Shown: in pieces, positions 58,621-64,000 of the stretch | How the letters are laid out: the number at the start of each line of letters is the position of its first letter | Numbering within the stretch: the stretch's first letter is position 1 | NCBI GenBank assembly: GCA_963806635.1 | Contig: CAWDZA010000023.1 | Span: forward strand, 216,907-280,906 | Direction of reading: 5' to 3' | Length of the DNA: 64,000 bases | Source: CAVVEQ01 sp963806635 | Lineage (GTDB): Bacteria > Chloroflexota > Anaerolineae > Anaerolineales > Anaerolineaceae | Notes under the pieces: generated by a model | What the model was told of the DNA's origin: nothing | What the model saw: the letters and a program-made list of their open reading frames with translations, nothing else | Databases searched by the model: none | Made by a program: the position numbers and the translations under genes

Positions 58621-59980
58621 ATGCCATTTCCAAAGGATTTCACCTGGGGCGCTGCCACCGCCTCGTACCAGATCGAAGGCGCCGCCGCACAGGGCGGACG
58701 CGGGGAGAGCATCTGGGATATGTTCTGCCGCATGCCCGGCAAGGTCTACCACGGCGATTCTGGGGAGACAGCCACCGATCACTACCACCGCTATAAAGAG
58801 GACGTTGCCCTGATGAAGAAGCTGGGGCTCAAAGCCTACCGGCTTTCGATCTCCTGGAGCCGGGTGCTGCCCGATGGCACGGGACGGGTAAACGAGGAAG
58901 GGCTGGCTTTTTACGACGCGCTTGATCGATGAACTCCTGGCTGCCGGGATCACCCCCTGGGTGACCCTATACCACTGGGACCTGCCCTACGGGCTCTTCC
59001 TGCGCGGCGGCTGGCTGAACCCCTCCGCGCCGCTGTGGTTCGAGGATTACACGAAGGTCGTGATCGACCGGCTCTCCGACAGGGTGAGCCACTGGTTCAC
59101 CATCAATGAGCCGCAGGTCTTTCTGCAGATGGGCATGGTGGATGGCACCCACGCGCCGGGCTTGCAGTTGGATTGGCCCGAGGCGCTGCGGGCTGCCCAC
59201 AACGTCCTGCTGGCACACGGGCGGGCGGTGCGGGTGATCCGCGAGCGCTCCAAGCAACCCGCGCTGGTGGGTTATGCCCCGGTGGGCGGGTCGTTTATTC
59301 CGGAAACCGAATCCCCCGCCGATATCGAAGCCGCCCGCATGGTGACACTGGCATGCTTTGAAAAGACGCTCTGGAGTAACACCTGGTTCTCGGACCCGAT
59401 GTTTTTTGGCTCCTACCCCGAGGATGGGCTGCGCGTGTTTGGCGACGCCATGCCCAAAATCCCGGCCGCGGATATGGATATCATCCGGCAGAAACTCGAT
59501 TTTTACGGCTTCAACACCTATTTCGCCACCCGCATCCGCATGGGCGCGGAGCTCCCCGAGGAGGCGCCTTTCCCGCCCGGCAGCCCGCACACCATGTTCC
59601 ACTGGCAGGTGACCCCCGAGGCGCTCTATTGGACCGCGAAGTTCCTGCACGAGCGTTACAAGGTGCCGATGTATATCACCGAAAATGGATTGGGCGGAAT
59701 GGACTGGGTGCATGAGGATGGCAAGGTGCACGACCCGCAGCGAATTGATTACACCAGCCGCTACCTCAAGCAGGTGCGCCGGGCGATCGAAGGCGGCGTG
59801 GACGTGCGCGGCTACTTCCACTGGACGCTGATGGATAACTTCGAGTGGGCGGAGGGCTACCGCCAGCGCTTCGGGTTGATCTATGTGGATATCCCCACCG
59901 GAAAACGTACCCCCAAGGATTCGTTCGAATGGTACGCGGGTGTGATCGCCTCGAACGGGGCGACGCTCGATCAATTGTAA
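58621..59980 (+). pseudogene. bgl: GH1 beta-glucosidase, frameshifted
   Basis: Family GH1 enzyme: FTWGAATASYQIEGA, LGLKAYRLSISWSRVLPDG, ITPWVTLYHWDLP, HWFTINEPQ (acid/base Glu), MYITENGLGG (nucleophile Glu) and FHWTLMDNFEWAEGYRQRFG. The first 100 residues are in one frame, the rest in the next; removing one T near 58921 gives FYDALIDELLAAGITPW, as expected. The span is one base over a multiple of three. The reconstructed length (about 452) is normal. It cleaves terminal beta-glucosides; no signal peptide, so cytoplasmic. Probably functional, with a sequencing error. Confidence 0.92.
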
Positions 59981-60009
59981 TTTTTACTGGGATATGGTTG
60001 TTTTTTGTG

Positions 60010-60037
60010 GTAGAGACGCAGCATGCTGCGTCTCTAC
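60010..60037. repeat. 28-bp perfect palindrome
   Basis: GTAGAGACGCAGCATG is the first half-plus of a perfect 28-bp palindrome, 30 bases after the beta-glucosidase stop. Palindromes beginning GTAGAGACG are common dispersed repeats in some bacteria (general knowledge). It could also end transcription. Confidence 0.75.
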
Positions 60038-60083
60038 TTTATGATTGGCACATCAAGGACTAAGATGGAAAATCCCTGGCGCG

Positions 60084-60554
60084 CTAATCGATTTCGTACG
60101 CCCCCTTGACGACGAAAAAGGAACCGCGGATGGTCCCCGCCAGTTTTGACTTCTGCCGGGCGAACTTGAACTTGCCTAGCTCGGCGGGTACTTCCATCCC
60201 TTCGCAGAGCTTGAATCCCACCGCGCGCTTTTTGGGGTCGTCGAGGTTGTAGAGGACGTTGATCGAAAGACCGTCCTCATAAAAGACGTAGGTCCAGCGG
60301 ATATTTTCCACCTGGAAATGCGAAGTCTCCAGGGGGCGGGCGGCGAACTCGATGTTGCGTTCCTGCTTGAGGACCCGGTTGACGTAGGCGAGGATCTGCG
60401 GACTCTCGGCGGCGGGCACCACAGTGAAGGCATGCTTGTATTTATTCATGAAGTAGCGGGCCTCATTGGCGCGCACACCGGCCAGCGCCTGGGCGAAGGG
60501 CGAGGATTCCAAACCCACGGTGGAAACGTTTGTAAAATCAACGATATAGGTCAA
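60084..60554 (-). CDS. Conserved hypothetical protein
   Basis: A 156-residue soluble protein with AGGAGG before the ATG. It contains FTNVSTVGLESSPFAQALAG, HFQVENIRWTYVFYEDGLSI and a basic C-terminal part (LGKFKFARQKSKLAGTIRGS). The pattern is alpha+beta with no signal, membrane helix or known motif. I do not recognise it. It stands alone between the palindrome and the AT-rich insert. Confidence 0.75.
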   Translation of the reverse strand: MTYIVDFTNVSTVGLESSPFAQALAGVRANEARYFMNKYKHAFTVVPAAESPQILAYVNRVLKQERNIEFAARPLETSHFQVENIRWTYVFYEDGLSINVLYNLDDPKKRAVGFKLCEGMEVPAELGKFKFARQKSKLAGTIRGSFFVVKGAYEID

Positions 60555-61132
60555 TTCAATCCTCCTTATATCCTTATTCGGATAATGCCCGGATTCTACT
60601 GCGGATAATAATTGCCGGCTTATTCACCCCCAGTGGGGCGATTAAAGTGGAGAATTCGATTAAGTTTATCATTATTCTCCATAATACATCAATTATTAGA
60701 AGCGTAGTCACAAAAGCGGATATTGGAAAGGATTTTTCTCATCCTTGTATTAATTCAATCCGGGTGGGGGACGGTTTTGTCCCCGACATCTGTCTCCGTA
60801 TTTCATATAAAACGATTGCATGCCACGATACAGGGTGTGCGGGATAAGCGAAAACGGAGGATACGGGTTGGTTGAAGACGGTCACACACCAGTATCTGGC
60901 AACCTCGTATAGCAGTAAGCTTATATAAAGATGATAAAATCGTATTTGTTTAACAATTTATAACCCCACATTTGGGAAAAATCTTAACATACTAAATCAG
61001 GAGCGGGATTGAGTCTATATAAAAAGCTATGACCGCGAAAATTTCTATTAGGAGGGTAATAAAAGAATTATTGGATCAATGTTCTATCAACAACACCCTT
61101 AAAACTATACCGAATCATTCAAAAAGGAAAAA
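60555..61132. other. AT-rich intergenic DNA at the left side of an insert
   Basis: No convincing gene in 578 bases. Composition drops to AT-rich from about 60640. It holds a GGGGAC...GTCCCC hairpin (60767-60784) whose right part recurs inverted at 62025, and the upstream region of the AT-rich lipoprotein gene. A short plus-strand reading (60647-60847) has no family features. Confidence 0.5.
60767..60789. repeat. Hairpin repeat, left copy
   Basis: GGGGAC - 6 bases - GTCCCC followed by GACAT. TGTCCCCGACAT (60778-60789) is exactly inverted at 62025-62036. Confidence 0.6.
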
Positions 61133-61933
61133 ATGAAAAATTTCATCATACTGCTAATAGTTTGTGTTCTCGTAATATTACCGGCCTGTCAAACGCCCTC
61201 CCCGTCAAACACTTCGGTTACACCCCCCCCTGATCTTCAAACCGTCCCAACACAAATTACGCCTACGAAAAATATAGATCCGACTTCAACTCCCAAGCCA
61301 CCAACCCTTACCCCAACACCTATCATTAAACCGCCAGAAATATTATTGAAATATCTCAATGGAATAGAAATTAATAATGCGCTAACCTTTGATTCTGTAC
61401 CAACAAATATTAATTACAACCCGGATTTTGTAAAAATCATGAATGGCGAAATGGAAATGAAGGGTGAAGGGTATCAAGGTGGGATGGATTTACAATCAAG
61501 AATCGAAGAAGGCGAAGGCGTAATGTTTGATATGAAAATTGTGCCAGAAGAACCACCTTCAAAATTCGAATTTGAAACTTATTTTGATAATGGCACATGG
61601 TGGACAGATGCTTACCGTCGATTTGGTATGTATTTGGTCTCTTCGCCCGAATCAGACCTTTGGATGGGAAAAGTAGGAACAGGTAAGTATCTTTCTGGCA
61701 ATTTGGTCATAAAACCCGATGTACAATATCGTGTGGCGTTGGCTGTTGGCGAGAATGCGGATTTCCTGGGATTGATCTGGAATCCAGAAAAACCAGAAAG
61801 CTTCCGATTCTTTCACCAGCCAATGGGGGAAAAATGGTTCAACAATGAATGGTTATTTGTGATCAATGGCGCCAGCGGAAAGATGATAGTGGATAATTTA
61901 ATTACATTCTCTTTCGATGGATTTCAAAAGTAG
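61133..61933 (+). CDS. Lipoprotein in an AT-rich insert
   Basis: A 266-residue lipoprotein: signal MKNFIILLIVCVLVILPAC with lipobox LPAC, then a Thr/Pro-rich spacer to about residue 65. The mature domain (NALTFDSVPTNINYNPDFVK, GYQGGMDLQSRIEEGEGVMF, SGKMIVDNLITFSFDGFQ) is beta-rich and looks like a jelly-roll or concanavalin-like fold; the family is not recognised. Codon use is strongly A/T-biased compared with every neighbour, and the gene sits between inverted hairpin copies, so recent acquisition is likely. Only a weak GGAAAA lies before the ATG. Confidence 0.8.
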   Translation: MKNFIILLIVCVLVILPACQTPSPSNTSVTPPPDLQTVPTQITPTKNIDPTSTPKPPTLTPTPIIKPPEILLKYLNGIEINNALTFDSVPTNINYNPDFVKIMNGEMEMKGEGYQGGMDLQSRIEEGEGVMFDMKIVPEEPPSKFEFETYFDNGTWWTDAYRRFGMYLVSSPESDLWMGKVGTGKYLSGNLVIKPDVQYRVALAVGENADFLGLIWNPEKPESFRFFHQPMGEKWFNNEWLFVINGASGKMIVDNLITFSFDGFQK

Positions 61934-62023
61934 GGTTGATTAATTAGATAATGGAAATAGAAAACTTCAGATCAACCATATACCTACAAGTGGTAAGACT
62001 AATTGACCGCAAATAGCTATCAG

Positions 62024-62051
62024 TATGTCGGGGACAAAAAAGTCCCCGACA
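62024..62051. repeat. Hairpin repeat, right copy
   Basis: TGTCGGGGAC - A6 - GTCCCCGACA, a perfect 10-bp stem (62026-62051). Inverted copy of the left element. Confidence 0.65.
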
Positions 62052-62116
62052 CCTTTTTCCATCCTCGAACTAGAACATTCAATACATATTAATGGCAACA
62101 TGTATCAGAGACTCCC

Positions 62117-62923
62117 ATGGATAAATACCGCTGCGCCAACCAGAAGATGTGGGACGAATTCGCCGTCATCAATTCCCGATCCGATTTCTACCACGTGGAT
62201 GAGTTCAAGAAAGGCCGCTCCAGCCTGGATACGCTGGTTCGTTCCGAGATGGGGGAGGTTAGGGGCAAAACCCTGCTGCACCTGCAGTGCCACTTCGGGC
62301 TGGATACGCTCTCCTGGGCAAGAGAGGGGGCGCAGGTGACCGGCATGGATTTTTCGACCGAGGGCATTCGCATCGCCCGCGGGCTTGCTGAGGAGCTGGA
62401 CATCCCGGCCCGCTTCATCTGCTGCGATCTCTATGACCTGCCCGACCACCTGGAGGAAACCTTCGACCGGGTCTTTACCTCCTACGGGGTGCTGTGCTGG
62501 CTGACCGGATATCCCCCGCTGGGCGCAGATCGTCGGGCATTTCCTCAAACCCGGCGGGGTTTTTTATATCGCCGAGTTCCACCCCTTCAGCAATGTGTTC
62601 AAGAATGACGGGGATGAAACCTCCCTGGTGATGGCTTACCCCTATTTCAACACCAGCCACTGGAGTTCCCCGTGGATGGTTCCTACGCCGACCCGCAGGC
62701 GAAGATCGTTCAAAAAGTGGAATACGAGTGGTCCCCGCGCATGGGCGAGATCATCACCGGGTTGATCGATGCCGGTCTGCGGATCGAGTTCGTGCACGAA
62801 TATCCCTTCACCTGCTACCGCCATTTCGCCTTCCTGGTGGAGAAGGAACCGGGGAAGTGGTCTATGCCGGATGGGATGCCTTCCATCCCGCTCACGTTCA
62901 CGCTGCGAGCGTGGAAGGAGTGA
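62117..62923 (+). pseudogene. Class I SAM-dependent methyltransferase, frameshifted twice
   Basis: Motif I TLLHLQCHFGLDTLSWAREG and VTGMDFSTEGIRIARGLAEE are in the first frame; WAQIVGHFLKPGGVFYIAEF in the second; EFPVDGSYADPQAKIVQKVE through CYRHFAFLVEK in the third. Shifts are near 62507 (extra G) and 62658 (missing C), which cancel so that the span is a multiple of three. The whole protein (about 268 residues) resembles UbiE/SmtA-type enzymes; the substrate is unknown. Composition returns to GC-rich here. Confidence 0.85.
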
Positions 62924-63005
62924 TGGTTCTTCGCGGAGAAGGAGACCAATCCCTTTCCGCCTGGGATAAAATGGGTCTTCGGTAAGCAAGATACTTGCAA
63001 CAAGA

Positions 63006-63261
63006 GTGAACGTGAAAAAAGCCTTAAATTGCTGGAGTAATACTGGCGCTCGCCCTGCTGGGTGGCTGCCGAAAGGCGGATCCACCCCCCGCGGAGCCGG
63101 GAACGCGGCAGCCTGCGGCGGCAGTCACGCGTACGCAGGTCGGGGTTGCCCCTTCGCCCACGTTGCTGCCTTCCTCCACGCCCTTCCCGACCTCCACGCG
63201 CATGCCCTCGCTCACGCCCCTCCCGCCCGGTTCGGGGTCCTGCCCGGCTAAAAAACCCTGA
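63006..63261 (+). pseudogene. Truncated lipoprotein, partial duplicate of the next gene
   Basis: A basic start (VNVKKALN), then after a frame change near 63036 VILALALLGGCRKADPPPAE with lipobox LGGC, and a Pro/Thr-rich spacer PTLLPSSTPFPTSTRMPSLT ending at TGA 63259. No folded domain follows. The spacer repeats that of the PHP lipoprotein next door (a 19-base identity in the TTCCCGACCTCCACGCG region), so it is a truncated tandem copy. Confidence 0.6.
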
Positions 63262-63314
63262 TTCACTCGTGGTTTACTCCTTCCCGGCATAAAAATTGTA
63301 ACCTTCCCATATCC

Positions 63315-64000
63315 ATGAAAAAGCATCTTCTCCTCTTACTGGTAGTTTTTCCGCTCCTTGCGGGCTGTAACGCCGCGCGCGAGCTGATCCTGCCGCCAGC
63401 CACGGCCACCCCCACCATCATGCCGGTGGAAGCAACGCCCACCCTGGAGCCCACCGCCACCCCTCAAGGGGGTGCAAACACCGCGACCCTGCTGCCCTCA
63501 TCCACGGCGGGTCCCACCAGCACTACCATGCCCTCCATCACCCCATTCCCGACCTCCACGCGCACCCCGCCGCCACCGCCCACGCCCGCCAAGACGGTCT
63601 CGCGCGGGGATATGCACATGCACACCACCTGTTCCGACGGGGTGGACTCGTTCGACGACATGGTGAAGGTTGCGCTGGCCTATGGCTATTCATTTATCTC
63701 CGTGACCGACCATCACCAGTGCCGGGATATAAAGCTGGCTTGTCTTAATGAGGAAAAGCTGCTTTGCGTCCCCGGGGAGGAAGTGCCCGCGGCAAACAAC
63801 CTGGAGGTATTGGCAATCGGGGTGAAGAAGAACATCCGACCACTGCAGTCCATCCGAGATACGGTCATCCTCATCCACCAGGAGGGCGGGCTGGCCATCG
63901 CCGCGCACCCCTGGGCGTTCAAGCAGACCTATTCCAGAGAGAAGCTGCTTAATTCCGGGCTGGACGCGATGGAGTGTCCCGCGGATGGCTCGAAACCCCT
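63315..64000 (+). CDS. PHP-domain lipoprotein, partial at right edge
   Basis: An open frame from ATG 63315 to the edge, 228 residues. Signal MKKHLLLLLVVFPLLAGC with lipobox LAGC, then about 75 residues rich in Thr/Pro. The PHP metal-site blocks follow: GDMHMHTTCSDGVDS, ISVTDHHQC, CVPGEEVPA and LAIAAHPWAF. PHP domains are phosphoesterases (for example histidinol-phosphatase or polymerase-associated). An exported, lipid-anchored PHP protein may act on extracellular phosphates or nucleotides. The C-terminus lies outside the window. Confidence 0.88.
   Translation, partial: MKKHLLLLLVVFPLLAGCNAARELILPPATATPTIMPVEATPTLEPTATPQGGANTATLLPSSTAGPTSTTMPSITPFPTSTRTPPPPPTPAKTVSRGDMHMHTTCSDGVDSFDDMVKVALAYGYSFISVTDHHQCRDIKLACLNEEKLLCVPGEEVPAANNLEVLAIGVKKNIRPLQSIRDTVILIHQEGGLAIAAHPWAFKQTYSREKLLNSGLDAMECPADGSKP

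Noticed and set aside
58967..59974. Minus-strand reading frame of 335 codons
   Set aside because: Antisense to the GH1 beta-glucosidase, whose catalytic motifs are unmistakable.

Overview
The window looks like a fragment of a moderately GC-rich anaerobe of the Chloroflexota, most likely class Anaerolineae. This is an inference from many Thr/Pro-rich lipoproteins, non-pyrrolysine MttB-family methyltransferases, HgcAB, an M29 aminopeptidase and a fused peptide-type ABC permease. No rRNA, tRNA or CRISPR array was recognised. At least fifteen otherwise well-conserved genes or gene remnants are interrupted by single-base frameshifts. Most are repaired by deleting one base, which points to uncorrected sequencing error rather than wholesale decay; I mark these genes as frameshifted and give whole-gene spans.

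Layout. 1-3.8 kb (minus): AzlC-like permease (partial), fatty acyl-AMP ligase, DedA protein, acyl carrier protein and a zinc-ribbon/FHA protein, probably an acyl-activation cluster. 3.9-10.3 kb (minus): a surface-modification operon with a lipoprotein, a 40-residue membrane peptide, an MBOAT acyltransferase, three SGNH-hydrolase-like proteins and a TolB-like lipoprotein. 10.3-16.55 kb: a plasmid-type replication/partition island. It carries eight 13-bp iterons at about 25-bp pitch, a ribbon-helix-helix protein, ParA1, ParB, ParA2, an ExeA-like AAA ATPase, a small protein and an initiator joining a DnaA domain I to a C-terminal region with a possible winged helix. The same 14-bp palindrome lies at the ends of parB and of the initiator gene.

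16.7-21.6 kb holds lipoproteins, a TY-Chap-like protein, a decayed surface protein and proC. 21.7-28.2 kb is a glycerophosphate/ether-lipid-like cluster: FGGY kinase, alkyl-DHAP-synthase-like flavoenzyme, GlpD and a FadR-type regulator. 28.2-29.9 kb is arsR-hgcA-hgcB, the mercury-methylation pair behind an ArsR regulator with a palindromic operator. 30.0-34.2 kb is a second ArsR operon that includes a lipoyl H-protein homologue, two DGC-domain proteins, OsmC, a mini-thioredoxin, ArsC and ACR3.

34.3-41.2 kb contains mostly single genes: M29 aminopeptidase, isoprenoid-synthase-like protein, PPK2, Tat flavodoxin, phosphoesterase, thioesterase and GNAT. 41.2-45.3 kb is a DUF362 ferredoxin protein plus two tandem MttB homologues; a matching corrinoid protein lies at 52.3-53.0 kb upstream of two large GT-C-like membrane proteins. 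45.4-48.1 kb is a single-chain DppB-DppC-like permease. 53-60 kb holds an epimerase/TetR pair with a clear promoter-operator, three tandem Hsp20 genes, a zinc-site membrane protein and a GH1 beta-glucosidase. 60.6-62.1 kb is an AT-rich insert bounded by inverted hairpins, followed by a methyltransferase and a PHP-domain lipoprotein cut by the right edge.
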